A stretch of DNA of 64,000 nt from Mycolicibacterium hodleri (GCF_006439015.1 NZ_RCZG01000013.1:84913-148912); one strand, 5' to 3'. Positions 32,680-42,364 are shown, counted from the first letter of the stretch. A program made the numbers and translations. Notes: generated by a model not told the origin, from the letters alone.

Positions 32680-35499
32680 CTAGCCCTTCTTGGCAGCGGC
32701 CTTCTTCGCCGGAGCCTTCTTGGCGGGTGACTTCTTGGCGGCCTTCTTCACGGGCGCCTTCTTCTTCACCGGGCCCCGCGCGCGACGGTCGGCCAGCAGC
32801 TCCGAGGCCCGCCCATCGGTGATCGACATGACGTCGTCGCCCTTGCGCAGGCTCGCGTTGGTCTCCCCGTCCGTCACGTACGGACCGAAGCGGCCGTCCT
32901 TGATCACCATCGGCTTCTCCGACACCGGGTCGTTGCCCAGCTCGCGCAGGGGCGGCGTCGCGGCGCCCTGCCTGCCGCGCCGCTTCGGCTCGGAGTAGAT
33001 CTTCAGGGCCTCGTCGAGGGTGATGGTGAACATCTGATCCTCGTTGGCCAGCGATCGAGAATCGGTGCCGCGCTTCAGGTACGGCCCGTAGCGGCCGTTC
33101 TGCGCGGTGATCTCCTCGTTGTTCGTGGGGTCGGTGCCGACGACGCGGGGCAACGACAGCAGCTTCAACGCATCGTCGAGTGTCACCGTCTCCAGGTCCA
33201 TGGACTGCAGCAGCGAACCCGTGCGCGGCTTGGGACCGGTCGGCGGCTTCTTGCCCTTCTTCGCGGGTGCGCCATCCTCCGGATCCTCTGGTGGGGCCGG
33301 CAGCACCTCGGTGACGTAGGGACCGTACCGGCCGTCCTTTGCAACGATCTCGTGTCCGGACACCGGGTCGACGCCGAGCGAACGGCCCTCCTGCGGTGTG
33401 GAGAACAGCTTCTCGGCGAGTTCTAGAGTCAGTTCATCGGGGGTCAACTCGTCCTTGAGGTTGGCCCGCTGTGGCTTGAGCTCTCCGGCCCCGGCGTCCT
33501 CATCCGCCACCATCCGCTCGAGGTAGGGACCGTTGCGGCCGACCCGAACGTTGATCATCCGCCCTTGATCGTCTTCGAACATCTTGATGGAGTTGACTTC
33601 TCGGGCGTCGATCTCCTCGAGGTTGCCGCCGACCAGCTTCTTGAGCCCACCGGACCTGGCGATCGATCCCTCCGCGCCGTGCTCGCCGCCAAAGTAGAAG
33701 TTGTTGAGCCAGTTGGTTCTTCGCTCGTTGCCCGAGGCGATCTCGTCGAGTTCGTCCTCCATGGCCGCCGTGAAGTCGTAGTCGACGAGACGACCGAAGT
33801 GCTGTTCCAGCAACCCGATCACGGCGAACGCCACCCACGACGGAACAAGCGCGCTGCCCTTCTTGTGGACGTAGCCGCGGTCCTGGATGGTCTTGATGAT
33901 CGACGAGTACGTCGATGGCCGACCGATGCCGAGCTCTTCGAGCGACTTGATCAACGACGCTTCCGTGAAGCGCGCAGGCGGACTGGTCGTATGTCCGTCC
34001 GCAGTCAGATCGGTGGCGTCGACCCGCTGGCCCTGCGTCAGGTTGGGCAGCCGGCTCTCGGCGTCGTCGGCCTCGCCGCCCGCCTGTTCGTCGAGGCTCT
34101 CGACGTACGCCTTCAGGAAGCCCGCAAAGGTGATCGTGCGGCCGCTGGAACTGAAGACGACCTGCTCGCCGGACGTAGCGGTCCCCGCGATCCGCAGCGA
34201 CAGCGTCGTCCCGCGGGCGTCGGCCATCTGCGAGGCCACCGTGCGCTGCCAGATCAGCTCGTAGAGCCGGAATTCGTCGTTGTCCAGCGCCGAGTGCAGC
34301 TGACCGGGCGTCTGGAAGACGTCGCCCGACGGCCTGATGGCCTCGTGGGCCTCCTGCGCGTTCTTTACCTTGCGGGTGTACTGGCGGGCCGTCGGATGGA
34401 CGTATTCCTCGCCATAGAGCTGCCTGGCCTGATTGCGGGCCGCATTGATCGCCGTCTCGGACAGCGTCGTCGAGTCGGTACGCATGTAGGTGATGTAGCC
34501 GTTCTCGTACAGCCGCTGGGCGATGCTCATGCATCGTTCCGAGGAGAACCGAAGCTTGCGCCCGGCCTCCTGCTGCAACGTCGAGGTCATGAAGGGCGGG
34601 TATGGCCGACGGGTATAGGGCTTTTGCTCGACCGACGCAACGCTGAGCTGGGCTCCCCGCAGCCCACCTGCCAGCGCCGATGCTGCGCTCTCGGTGAGAA
34701 CCAGCACCTCGTCTGGCTTGCGAAGCCCGCCGAGCGAGTCGAAGTCGCGGCCGCTGGCCACGCGCTTGCCGTCGACGGTGTTCAGCTTGGCCATGAACCT
34801 CGGCGGTGCGGCTTGCGCGTCCGAGACGCTGGCGTCGAGTTCCGCGGTGACGTCCCAGTAGCCGGCGGTGCGGAACGCCATCCGTTCGCGCTCCCGCTGC
34901 ACGATGATCCGGGTCGCCACCGACTGGACGCGGCCCGCCGACAACTTCGGCGCCACCTTCTTCCACAGCACCGGACTGACCTCGTAGCCGTACAACCGGT
35001 CGAGGATGCGGCGGGTCTCCTGGGCGTCGACCAGGTCGATGTCGAGGTCGCGGGGGTCGTTGGCGGCGGCCTGGATGGCCGATTCGGTGATTTCGTGGAA
35101 GACCATCCGCTTGACGGGGATGCGCGGCTTGAGCGTTTCGAGCAGGTGCCAGGCGATCGCCTCACCCTCGCGGTCACCGTCCGTCGCCAGATAGAGCTCG
35201 TCGACGTCCTTGAGCAGGCTTTTAAGCTCGCTGACCGTGCTCTTCTTCTCAGGGCTGATGATGTAGAGCGGTTCGAAGTCGGCGTCGACGTTGACCCCGA
35301 GACGGGCCCACGGTTCCGATTTGTACTTTGCGGGCACGTCGGCCGCAGCACGCGGGAGGTCACGGATGTGGCCGCGCGACGATTCCACGATGTAGCTGGA
35401 TCCGAGGTATCCGGCGATTTTGCGCGCCTTTGTGGGCGACTCGACTATGACGAGTCGCCGAATCCTGCCGTTGCCGCTGCCACTGTCCTGGTCAGCCAA
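32680..35499 (-). CDS. topA: DNA topoisomerase I
   Basis: A 939-aa type IA topoisomerase that relaxes negative supercoils. The N-terminal Toprim domain has VIVESPTKARKIAGYLG and the acidic DGDREGEAIAWHL; the active-site Tyr is in GYITYMRTDSTTLS. Four C-terminal repeats of the actinobacterial type (for example DGRYGPYVTEVLP and NGRYGPYLKRGTD) replace zinc fingers. The last 40 residues are a Lys/Ala/Pro tail that binds DNA and aids processivity in mycobacteria. It lies opposite the cyclase gene with a 12-bp gap at the 3' ends. Confidence 0.97.
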   Translation of the reverse strand: MADQDSGSGNGRIRRLVIVESPTKARKIAGYLGSSYIVESSRGHIRDLPRAAADVPAKYKSEPWARLGVNVDADFEPLYIISPEKKSTVSELKSLLKDVDELYLATDGDREGEAIAWHLLETLKPRIPVKRMVFHEITESAIQAAANDPRDLDIDLVDAQETRRILDRLYGYEVSPVLWKKVAPKLSAGRVQSVATRIIVQRERERMAFRTAGYWDVTAELDASVSDAQAAPPRFMAKLNTVDGKRVASGRDFDSLGGLRKPDEVLVLTESAASALAGGLRGAQLSVASVEQKPYTRRPYPPFMTSTLQQEAGRKLRFSSERCMSIAQRLYENGYITYMRTDSTTLSETAINAARNQARQLYGEEYVHPTARQYTRKVKNAQEAHEAIRPSGDVFQTPGQLHSALDNDEFRLYELIWQRTVASQMADARGTTLSLRIAGTATSGEQVVFSSSGRTITFAGFLKAYVESLDEQAGGEADDAESRLPNLTQGQRVDATDLTADGHTTSPPARFTEASLIKSLEELGIGRPSTYSSIIKTIQDRGYVHKKGSALVPSWVAFAVIGLLEQHFGRLVDYDFTAAMEDELDEIASGNERRTNWLNNFYFGGEHGAEGSIARSGGLKKLVGGNLEEIDAREVNSIKMFEDDQGRMINVRVGRNGPYLERMVADEDAGAGELKPQRANLKDELTPDELTLELAEKLFSTPQEGRSLGVDPVSGHEIVAKDGRYGPYVTEVLPAPPEDPEDGAPAKKGKKPPTGPKPRTGSLLQSMDLETVTLDDALKLLSLPRVVGTDPTNNEEITAQNGRYGPYLKRGTDSRSLANEDQMFTITLDEALKIYSEPKRRGRQGAATPPLRELGNDPVSEKPMVIKDGRFGPYVTDGETNASLRKGDDVMSITDGRASELLADRRARGPVKKKAPVKKAAKKSPAKKAPAKKAAAKKG

Positions 35500-35632
35500 C
35501 TGTGTCTACGCTCCACTTCTATGCTGCCGGTGAACGCGGAACCACTGAATCAGCAGCCCCACCAGCCCACGGCAACTGACAATTTCGCACCCCGGGCGAG
35601 CCTACGCAAACTGGCTTCCCTCCCGAGAAGCA

Positions 35633-36223
35633 TCACGCACGTGGCCAATGGTGGAACGCATCGGTATGGCCAGGTGGTTCCCCCACGTTCTCTACCAGGC
35701 GCGATAGGCGTCTGCGCCCGCTAATCCGGAGCGCCGGGTGTGACCCGCGAGTGCCAATCAACGTCGGCGCGATTCCTACCCGCATCATCGCCGATGCCAG
35801 TGCGGAATGCGTATCCGGCGCATGCGGATCGAGTCCCAGTAGATAGCGGTCGGCCTCCGGCGTCCCGGCGGCCAGCGTCCAGGCCCGCAACTCGCGCGGG
35901 CCGGGCAACCACTGTGGAGGCACCGTCTTGACGGCACCGCGCGTCCAGTTCGCCGCGATGGTCGCCAGCAGTGGGTCCGGCGCCGTGCGGACCAGCGGAC
36001 TGTTCTCGTCCGTGCGTCCGATCTCGGGCACCAGGCCGGCCTCGGCGATCATCTCGGCCAGCGACTCGGCACGCCACAGTTGATCGACCACCACCGACAG
36101 CCGCGCGGCCCGGTGGTCACCCTGCCCGACGAACACCACCTGTCCCGGCGCAGCCAGGATCCCGGTGAGGTCGGCGACCGCAGGCGGCACCGCCTCCGCC
36201 GAGAAGAAGGACAGCTGGCTCAC
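35633..36223 (-). CDS. Conserved hypothetical protein, Rv3647c family
   Basis: A 196-aa protein known only as a conserved actinobacterial family next to topA. It starts MSQLSFFSAEA and contains a hydrophobic beta strand PGQVVFVGQGDHRAARLSV, a WLPGPRELRAWTLAAG segment and a basic C-terminus LRISGRRRLSRLVENVG that could bind nucleic acid. There is no signal peptide or membrane helix. In M. tuberculosis a cold-shock gene (cspA) comes next; it is absent here. Confidence 0.8.
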   Translation of the reverse strand: MSQLSFFSAEAVPPAVADLTGILAAPGQVVFVGQGDHRAARLSVVVDQLWRAESLAEMIAEAGLVPEIGRTDENSPLVRTAPDPLLATIAANWTRGAVKTVPPQWLPGPRELRAWTLAAGTPEADRYLLGLDPHAPDTHSALASAMMRVGIAPTLIGTRGSHPALRISGRRRLSRLVENVGEPPGHTDAFHHWPRA

Positions 36224-36366
36224 GAACCGACCCTAGGCCAGCGGGGCAGCCCCGCTGCGGCACCGTGCCGGTTGGGCGGCCGACCTGTTACCGCTCGAGG
36301 GCGGATAGTCGATCATGTACGGGGTCGACGCGACGGGAGCGGCCCACGAATTCGGGGGGACGGAAC

Positions 36367-38709
36367 GTGACTGAGGGGGCATCTGACTTCGGTCGCGAGT
36401 TGCTCGCCTGCGCCGTCGACGGCACCAGGCCCGACGAGCACCCGCTGCGCCACGTGGCCGACCTCGCTCCCCGCCGCGCCCGCCCGCAGCCGTGGCCGCG
36501 ATGGGCAGATCCAGACGTCGTCCTGGCCTTCACCGACCGTGGCATCACCGAACCGTGGACCCATCAGGTAGCGGCGGCCGACCTCGCCCACTCCGGTCGC
36601 CACGTGGTGCTCAGTACGGGCACGGCGTCGGGCAAGTCGCTGGCCTATCAACTGCCGATATTGACGGCGCTCGCAGCGGATCCGCGGGCACGGACGCTGT
36701 ACCTCGCGCCGACCAAGGCCCTCGGACACGATCAACTGCGCGCCGCCCAGTCGTTGACCAGCGCGGTGCCCAGCCTGGTCCACGTGGGGCCCAGCTCGTA
36801 CGACGGTGACAGCAGTCAGGACGCCCGCCGCTTCGCCCGCGAGAACTCGCGGTGGATCTTCTCCAACCCGGACATGATCCATCTGTCCCTGCTGCGCAAT
36901 CACGCCCGCTGGGCGGTTTTCCTGCGTCACCTGCAATTCGTCGTGGTAGACGAATGTCATTACTACCGAGGGATATTCGGATCCAACGTGGCGATGGTGC
37001 TGCGACGACTGGTGCGACTGTGCGAACGGTACTCGGCGAGTGGCGGCGAGGGGCCCACGGTGATCTTCGCGAGTGCGACGACGTCGTCGCCGGCGGCCAC
37101 CGCGTCGGAACTGTTGGGCCACACCGTCGCCGAGGTCACCGACGACGGCTCACCCCAGGGCGGGAGGACGGTGGCGCTCTGGGAGCCAGCCCTGCGTGAC
37201 GACATCACCGGCGAGAACGGCGCCCCGGTTCGGCGCTCCGCAGGATCCGAGGCGGGGCGGGTGATGGCCGACCTCATCGCCGAAGGTGCGCGTACGTTGA
37301 CCTTTGTCCGGTCCCGACGCGGGGCCGAGCTGACCGCGCTCGGCGCGCGTGCCCGGCTGGAGGAGGTCGCGCCCGACCTCGCGGGACTGGTGGCGTCCTA
37401 CCGCGCCGGTTACCTCGCCGAGGACCGGCGAGCGCTCGAGCGCGCCCTGACCGACGGCGAATTGCGCGGCCTCGCCACCACCAATGCGCTCGAACTCGGG
37501 GTCGACATCGCCGGTCTCGACGCGGTGGTGCTGGCCGGCTTCCCCGGCACCGTCACCTCATTTTGGCAGCAGGCGGGGCGGGCCGGACGCCGCGGCCAGA
37601 GCGCCCTGATCGTGCTGATCGCGCGAGACGATCCGTTGGACACCTTCCTGGTGCATCACCCCGCCGCATTGCTCGACAGGCCCATCGAACGCGTCGTGAT
37701 CGATCCCAAGAACCCCTATGTCCTTGGGCCACAGCTGCTTTGCGCTGCTACCGAACTCCCCCTGACCGAGGCCGAGGTACGCACGTGGGACGCAGAGGCA
37801 GTGGCCGATTCGCTCGTCGACGACGGCCTGCTGAGACGACGACCCGCCGGATACTTTCCCGCACCGGGGTTGGATCCTCATCCGGCCGTCGACATCCGAG
37901 GCTCCTCCGGCGGGCAGATCGCGATCGTCGAGACCGGAACGGGCCGAATGCTCGGCAGCACGAGCGCGGGTCAGGCACCGTCATCGATCCATCCCGGCGC
38001 GGTCTACCTGCACCAGGGTGAGAGCTACGTCGTCGACTCGCTCGACTTCGAGGACGGCATCGCCTTCGTGCGTGCCGACGATCCCGGCTATTCGACGTCT
38101 GCCAGGGAACTCACGGACGTCGCCGTGACCGGTCGTGGTGAGCGGCGCACCGTGGGGCCCGTCACCATAGGACTGGTGCCGGTGGCGGTGAGCCACAAGG
38201 TAATCGGCTTTCTGCGACGACGGCTGAGCGGCGAGGTCATCGACTTCGTCGACCTCGACATGCCCACCCAGTCTCTCGAGACCATGGCCGTCATGTGCAC
38301 GATCGATCCGGAAGCCCTGCAGCGCAGCGGTATCGCCGATACGCGCGTACCCGGTTCGCTACACGCAGCGGAGCACGCGGCCATCGGCCTGCTTCCGCTG
38401 GTGGCGAGCTGCGACCGCGGCGACATCGGCGGTGTCTCGATGGCGGTGGGCCCGGAGACGGGGACGCCGACGATCTTCGTCTACGACGGCCACCCCGGTG
38501 GCGCGGGCTTCGCCGACCGCGGATATCGACAGATCACCACCTGGTGGGGCGCGACGGCCTCGGCGATCGAAGCGTGCGAATGCCCATGGGGTTGCCCGTC
38601 GTGCGTGCAATCACCCAAGTGCGGAAACGGAAACGATCCGCTCGACAAGGTCGGTGCCGTCGCGGTGCTCCAACTGGTGCTCGACGAGTTGGCGGGTCAG
38701 AGCGAATGA
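36367..38709 (+). CDS. DEAD/DEAH-box helicase with C-terminal DUF1998 zinc module (Rv3649-like)
   Basis: A 780-aa superfamily 2 helicase. Motif I is STGTASGKSLAYQ, motif II DECH in FVVVDECHYYRG, motif III FASATT, motif V TTNALELGVDIAGLD, motif VI QQAGRAGRRG. The C-terminus has four Cys in CECPWGCPSCVQSPKCGNG, a DUF1998 zinc site. Relatives include the MrfA/YprA repair helicases, so a role in mitomycin-type DNA damage repair is plausible. The start GTG giving MTEGASDFGRELL sits near the beginning of homology. It is divergent from the Rv3647c-like gene. Confidence 0.92.
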   Translation: MTEGASDFGRELLACAVDGTRPDEHPLRHVADLAPRRARPQPWPRWADPDVVLAFTDRGITEPWTHQVAAADLAHSGRHVVLSTGTASGKSLAYQLPILTALAADPRARTLYLAPTKALGHDQLRAAQSLTSAVPSLVHVGPSSYDGDSSQDARRFARENSRWIFSNPDMIHLSLLRNHARWAVFLRHLQFVVVDECHYYRGIFGSNVAMVLRRLVRLCERYSASGGEGPTVIFASATTSSPAATASELLGHTVAEVTDDGSPQGGRTVALWEPALRDDITGENGAPVRRSAGSEAGRVMADLIAEGARTLTFVRSRRGAELTALGARARLEEVAPDLAGLVASYRAGYLAEDRRALERALTDGELRGLATTNALELGVDIAGLDAVVLAGFPGTVTSFWQQAGRAGRRGQSALIVLIARDDPLDTFLVHHPAALLDRPIERVVIDPKNPYVLGPQLLCAATELPLTEAEVRTWDAEAVADSLVDDGLLRRRPAGYFPAPGLDPHPAVDIRGSSGGQIAIVETGTGRMLGSTSAGQAPSSIHPGAVYLHQGESYVVDSLDFEDGIAFVRADDPGYSTSARELTDVAVTGRGERRTVGPVTIGLVPVAVSHKVIGFLRRRLSGEVIDFVDLDMPTQSLETMAVMCTIDPEALQRSGIADTRVPGSLHAAEHAAIGLLPLVASCDRGDIGGVSMAVGPETGTPTIFVYDGHPGGAGFADRGYRQITTWWGATASAIEACECPWGCPSCVQSPKCGNGNDPLDKVGAVAVLQLVLDELAGQSE

Positions 38710-39013
38710 GCCGGCCCGTGGCGACGGCCAACCCCTCGATGGACGTCTGCCACGGCTCGGCAATGGACACCAGTGAATGCGGGCCAGAGCGTGAACTCCG
38801 GCGAGCAACGGTCGGACGACGCGATCCGTTCTCAGTCCCGGTCACCCGGGCGCGAACTCAAAAATACCTTTTGGCCAGGGATGGCGCCAGGGTCGTTCGT
38901 GCCCCGGACACCCGCCGTTCACCTGTGTGATGGCTGGCAACATGGCCGCCGACCACGAATTCCGTTGCCGACTGCGGCTAATGCCGCACAACACCCGCCG
39001 GTAAGATGCGGCC
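38710..39013. other. Intergenic stretch, no gene seen
   Basis: The gap of 304 bp has no convincing coding sequence. Open frames here are shadows of the flanking genes. Near its right end TAAGAT (39002-39007) lies 6 nt before the ATG of the PAS/GAF protein gene and is a probable leaderless -10 box. PE-type genes occupy nearby positions in M. tuberculosis and none is present here. Confidence 0.6.
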
Positions 39014-40075
39014 ATGACGCACGAATGGCTCCTGGTGGAGACGCTCGGTGCCGAACCGGCTGTCGTCGCACAGGGGCAACACACCAAGAACCTGGTGCCC
39101 ATCAGCGCGTTCCTTCGTCGGAACCCGAATCTGATGGCCATTCAGACGGCCATCAACGAGACGGTCCACGCAGGCAAGCCGTTGAGCAGTCTGACTCCCA
39201 AGAGCGACCGGGTGATTCGCACCGAGGTGGTGCAGATGTCCGACGGCCGCATCCACGGCGTCCACGTCTGGGTCGGCCCGCCGGACGAGGGGCCGCCGGA
39301 CAGGGTGCTGCCCGGCCCGTTGAAGTGGGATCTGACCAATGGGATCGCCACGGACACGCCGGAGTCACTGATGAACAGCGGCCTCGATCCCACGACCGAG
39401 GCCACGCAGGGGCGCGCGTTCGCCGAAGATCTGCCGTCGCGGAATCTGAATCCGAGCGAGGCGCGGGTGCTTGCGGTGGCGATCAAGCCGGAGGCAGGCC
39501 GAACGTTCTGCAGCACGTGGGACATCAACGATTACAAGGGCAAGCCGATCACGGTCGGGTTCGCGGCCCGCGTTCTTCAGGAAGCCGACGACACCGGGCA
39601 TGACAGGTTGATCTGTCGAGCGATGAATTGGCGCGGAATGCGTGACGCATCCGCAGAGTCCCGCAACGACCTCGGCCAACGAATCCTCGACGGCTTGGCT
39701 CAGCCCGGAATCCACCGGGCGCTCGTCGATCTGAAGACGTGGAAGCTGCTGAAGTGGCTCGACGAGCCGTGTCCGTTCTACGACTGGCACGCCAGAGAGG
39801 ACGGCACGTCCATCGTCCATCCCGACGACGAGATTCACATCGCCTCGATGGCCACGGACTTCGCTTCCGGCGCAGCGTCACGGGTGCTCCGACTCCGGGC
39901 CCTCGACGGCGGTTGGACTCCCATTCACGTGACGGCACACCGCGTCGAGATCGACGACGACACCTACGCAGGTCTGCTGTCCCTGCGGTTGCCGACCGAA
40001 GACGACGGTAATCCCCCGGCGCGCAAGATCACTCGCCGAGCCAAGGCTCGCGCAGGGAAGGCCGCGCGACCCTAA
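39014..40075 (+). CDS. PAS/GAF-fold sensor-like protein, Rv3651 family
   Basis: A 353-aa protein related to Rv3651, whose structure was reported to combine PAS and GAF-like folds. The N-terminal region (MTHEWLLVETLGAEPAVVAQ) and the central PAS-like region (about 85-200) are followed by a C-terminal PAS/GAF-like half ending in WTPIHVTAHRVEIDDDTYAG. No kinase, cyclase or DNA-binding output domain is attached, so it may be a protein partner or ligand sensor. The extreme C-terminus is basic (RKITRRAKARAGKAARP). A leaderless -10 TAAGAT lies 6 nt upstream of the ATG. Confidence 0.8.
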   Translation: MTHEWLLVETLGAEPAVVAQGQHTKNLVPISAFLRRNPNLMAIQTAINETVHAGKPLSSLTPKSDRVIRTEVVQMSDGRIHGVHVWVGPPDEGPPDRVLPGPLKWDLTNGIATDTPESLMNSGLDPTTEATQGRAFAEDLPSRNLNPSEARVLAVAIKPEAGRTFCSTWDINDYKGKPITVGFAARVLQEADDTGHDRLICRAMNWRGMRDASAESRNDLGQRILDGLAQPGIHRALVDLKTWKLLKWLDEPCPFYDWHAREDGTSIVHPDDEIHIASMATDFASGAASRVLRLRALDGGWTPIHVTAHRVEIDDDTYAGLLSLRLPTEDDGNPPARKITRRAKARAGKAARP

Positions 40076-40076
40076 G

Positions 40077-40391
40077 TCAGACCGGTCCGGCGCGGGCGCT
40101 CGCTCGGGCCGCATGGACTCCCCACCGCCCGAGGTTCACGGGCACCTCGACCGACACGACGACGTCGAGATCGTCGACCGCGCAGCTGGCCATCGTCGCC
40201 GACATCACGGCGATCAGCGAAGCCGCCGACGTGCACGCCATCGCGGGACCCGCCGCCAGGTTCCCCGCTGCCGAGAGCGCGGCCAGATCGGCGACCGCCT
40301 GCGCTCGATGCCTGGCGATCACCGCTGAGCCGACCACTGCCCCACCCGCGGTCAGCGCCATCAGCACCGCCATGATCGCGACCGCGACCAC
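40077..40391 (-). CDS. TadE/TadG-like minor pilin-like protein (Rv3654c family)
   Basis: A small secreted-type protein of about 104 aa ending the tad operon. Its N-terminus is a hydrophobic helix (VVAVAIMAVLMALTAGGAVVGSAVIA) after a GSAS sequence, as in Tad pseudopilins, followed by RHRAQAVADLAALSAAGNLA and two Cys. The start is uncertain: GTG at 40391 is the first usual codon, but the natural leader (SEHGSAS) would begin further upstream, inside the preceding gene. It corresponds to Rv3654c. Confidence 0.7.
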   Translation of the reverse strand: MVAVAIMAVLMALTAGGAVVGSAVIARHRAQAVADLAALSAAGNLAAGPAMACTSAASLIAVMSATMASCAVDDLDVVVSVEVPVNLGRWGVHAARASARAGPV

Positions 40392-40407
40392 GCTCGCCGA
40401 GCCGTGT

Positions 40408-40710
40408 TCAGAGTCCAGGTTCCACCAATGCCACCGACTCGGCCGCAATGGTGAAGCCCGGCAACAGGTTCGATCGAGAGCTGACCCTTGCGACGACGTA
40501 CCCGCCGTCGCGGCGCAGCACCAGGTCCGCACCCGGGGGCCCACCCTTGCGCACCGCGTCCGAGGCAGCGCCCTCGTCACCTCGAGCCGCCAAGCGCGCG
40601 GCTTCACGCGACGAGTCGACGCACCGCACCTGCGTTCCAACCGCAGCGAGCCCACCCACGCACAGCACCAACACGACGGCCAACGCGGCAACGGCGAACG
40701 CCGCCTCCAC
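40408..40710 (-). CDS. TadE-like pseudopilin (Rv3655c family), start uncertain
   Basis: About 100 aa. The N-terminal helix EAAFAVAALAVVLVLCVGGL follows the prepilin-like sequence GGVTV, typical of TadE pseudopilins, and the rest (VRCVDSSREAARLAARGD) is the usual TadE amphipathic segment. The only standard start in frame is GTG at 40710, within the prepilin motif, which would remove the leader. A GTG at 40751, directly after the pilin stop, would give a basic leader (VRRAGAAE) but is two bases out of frame. Either an unusual start or a small indel is involved. Confidence 0.65.
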   Translation of the reverse strand: MEAAFAVAALAVVLVLCVGGLAAVGTQVRCVDSSREAARLAARGDEGAASDAVRKGGPPGADLVLRRDGGYVVARVSSRSNLLPGFTIAAESVALVEPGL

Positions 40711-40751
40711 CGTGACACCACCGGCGTCTCCGCCGCTCCTGCCCGCCGCAC

Positions 40752-40958
40752 CTAGACGTTCGTGTTCAACGCCCGCGTGATGATGTTGGTCAGCGCACTG
40801 ACGATCGAATCGCCGGTGACCACCGTGTACAGGATCGCCCCGAAGGCCGCCGCAGCGACGGTACCGATGGCATATTCGACGGTGGACATTCCGGACTCGT
40901 CCACCGCCAGCAAGATCATCCGCGCCTGTACTCGTCGAAACACATTGTCGTTCAACAT
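40752..40958 (-). CDS. Flp-type pilin subunit (DUF4244, Rv3656c family)
   Basis: A 68-aa prepilin. The leader ends in Gly, and the mature part MSTVEYAIGTVAAAAFGAIL has Glu at +5 and Tyr at +6, the Flp pilin signature. A single hydrophobic helix follows, then a short tail. It should be the main structural subunit of a Tad (tight adherence) pilus. No prepilin peptidase or outer channel gene is in the window. It lies between the TadC-like gene (54 bp upstream) and the TadE-like gene. Confidence 0.88.
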   Translation of the reverse strand: MLNDNVFRRVQARMILLAVDESGMSTVEYAIGTVAAAAFGAILYTVVTGDSIVSALTNIITRALNTNV

Positions 40959-41012
40959 TTTCGATCCCCATTCTCCCTCCCACGACTCGCAGTACCTCCG
41001 CGAGTCACGTAC

Positions 41013-41585
41013 TCACCAAGCCCCCGACTGCCACACGTCGCCAGCCAGGCCGACCACCACCGGGACGATCCCCAGACACACGAACGCAGGCAGATAACAC
41101 ACCCCGAGCGGACCGGCGATGAGGACCGAGGCCCGCTCGGCCGCCGCTCGCGCGGAGTCGGCGACATCCAGCCGAGACTGGTCGGCGAGTTCGGAGACTG
41201 CCTGCGCCAGCGCGGTTCCCGAGGACGCAGATCGCCGCGCGAGCCGGCAGAGCGCCTCTACGTGGTCGCCTCCCGTCACGCCTGGACTCGGCCAGGCCAA
41301 TGCGGGATCGGCGCCAAGAGCCAGCAGGTCCGCAGCCCGCCCGAGGACGTCGGCCACCGCCTTCGGCGCGAACGGCGCCGTCGCCCTCGCCGCGCCTGCC
41401 ACGGGCATGCCGGACGACAGACACGCCGCGAACACGTCCAGGCTCGATGCCACGGCCATCGGATCATCGGCTCGCGCGAGCACCCGGACCGGGGACACCA
41501 CCCCGGGGCGATCGCACGCCATGGTCCGCGGACGACCACCGCTGAGGAGTATCGCGATCGCCAAGAGGACCGCCGCGAAGCTCAT
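41013..41585 (-). CDS. TadC-like inner-membrane platform protein (Rv3657c family)
   Basis: A 190-aa protein with a type II secretion F-type domain. An N-terminal helix SFAAVLLAIAILLSG, a soluble helical part (FAACLSSGMPVAGAARATA) and a C-terminal pair of hydrophobic segments ending VCLGIVPVVVGLAGDVW are visible. It probably pairs with the TadB-like protein as the platform on which the TadA ATPase acts. The start ATG overlaps the upstream stop (ATGA). It is shorter than proteobacterial TadC, as usual in actinobacteria. Confidence 0.83.
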   Translation of the reverse strand: MSFAAVLLAIAILLSGGRPRTMACDRPGVVSPVRVLARADDPMAVASSLDVFAACLSSGMPVAGAARATAPFAPKAVADVLGRAADLLALGADPALAWPSPGVTGGDHVEALCRLARRSASSGTALAQAVSELADQSRLDVADSARAAAERASVLIAGPLGVCYLPAFVCLGIVPVVVGLAGDVWQSGAW

Positions 41586-42364
41586 CTGAGTACCCGCTCC
41601 GTGATGCGATCGGACCACCACAGGCCGGCGCATGCGAGTGTCACTCCAACCAGCAGCAGCCATCCGCCGATTCCGCCGGAGAGGAGGAAGCGCAAGGGCT
41701 CCGCGCCGATGAGGTGACCGAGCCCGACGCCGAGAAACGGCAATCCAGCCAGTATCGCGGCCGTGGCCCGTGCACCAGCCATGCCTGCGGCGACGCTGGA
41801 GGCGAAGCGCTCGTGCGCGATGATGTCACGTTGCGCCGCCCCGACGAGCGCAACGATCGCCAAGCCCTGCGCCTGAGCCAACTGCCAACTTCCGGACAGT
41901 CGCTCCCAATAGCCTGGAACCGTGGAATGCATTGCTGCCGAATGCAATCCGGCGGGTACGTCGGCGCCCATCCGGGCCCGTGCCGCAACCGCACGCAGCG
42001 AATCCGCCACGAAGCCGTCGACCTCTGCGGCGGCGGATTCGAAGGCCACGACGGGGTGCGCCCCCACCCGCAACTCCCCCATCAGTACGGTCAACGCCCC
42101 CTGAAGTGCCACCGACTCCTCGGCGCGGGCGATCCTCGAGCGGGAATTGCGGCGACGCACCGCAATCGTCACCGCGACCACTACGACGGCCGCCGTTGCG
42201 GTCACCGGGGCGAACACCGCGATCGAGACCACTCCCACTAGCGACGCCGCGAGCACGGCGGTCCGTCGCGTCTGATGTGACGTTCGATGCACGCCGAACC
42301 GGTGCCGCGACCGGGCGGGAGCCACGATCAGCGCCAGAGCCAGAGCCAACGCCGCGATGGTCAT
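41582..42364 (-). CDS. TadB-like inner-membrane platform protein (Rv3658c family)
   Basis: A 260-aa type II/IV secretion F-domain protein. There are N-terminal helices (TIAALALALALIVAP, VLAASLVGVVSIAVFAPVTA), then the soluble helical F domain with GELRVGAHPVVAFESAA and GSWQLAQAQGLAIVALVG, and C-terminal helices through LLLVGVTLACAGLWW. It overlaps the genes on both sides by ATGA, so the four genes tadZ-tadA-tadB-tadC are tightly coupled. Confidence 0.87.
   Translation of the reverse strand: MTIAALALALALIVAPARSRHRFGVHRTSHQTRRTAVLAASLVGVVSIAVFAPVTATAAVVVVAVTIAVRRRNSRSRIARAEESVALQGALTVLMGELRVGAHPVVAFESAAAEVDGFVADSLRAVAARARMGADVPAGLHSAAMHSTVPGYWERLSGSWQLAQAQGLAIVALVGAAQRDIIAHERFASSVAAGMAGARATAAILAGLPFLGVGLGHLIGAEPLRFLLSGGIGGWLLLVGVTLACAGLWWSDRITERVLR

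Noticed and set aside
33565..35724. A 719-codon plus-strand open frame opposite topA
   Set aside because: Composition is that of an antisense shadow in high-GC coding DNA; topA on the other strand has all its motifs.
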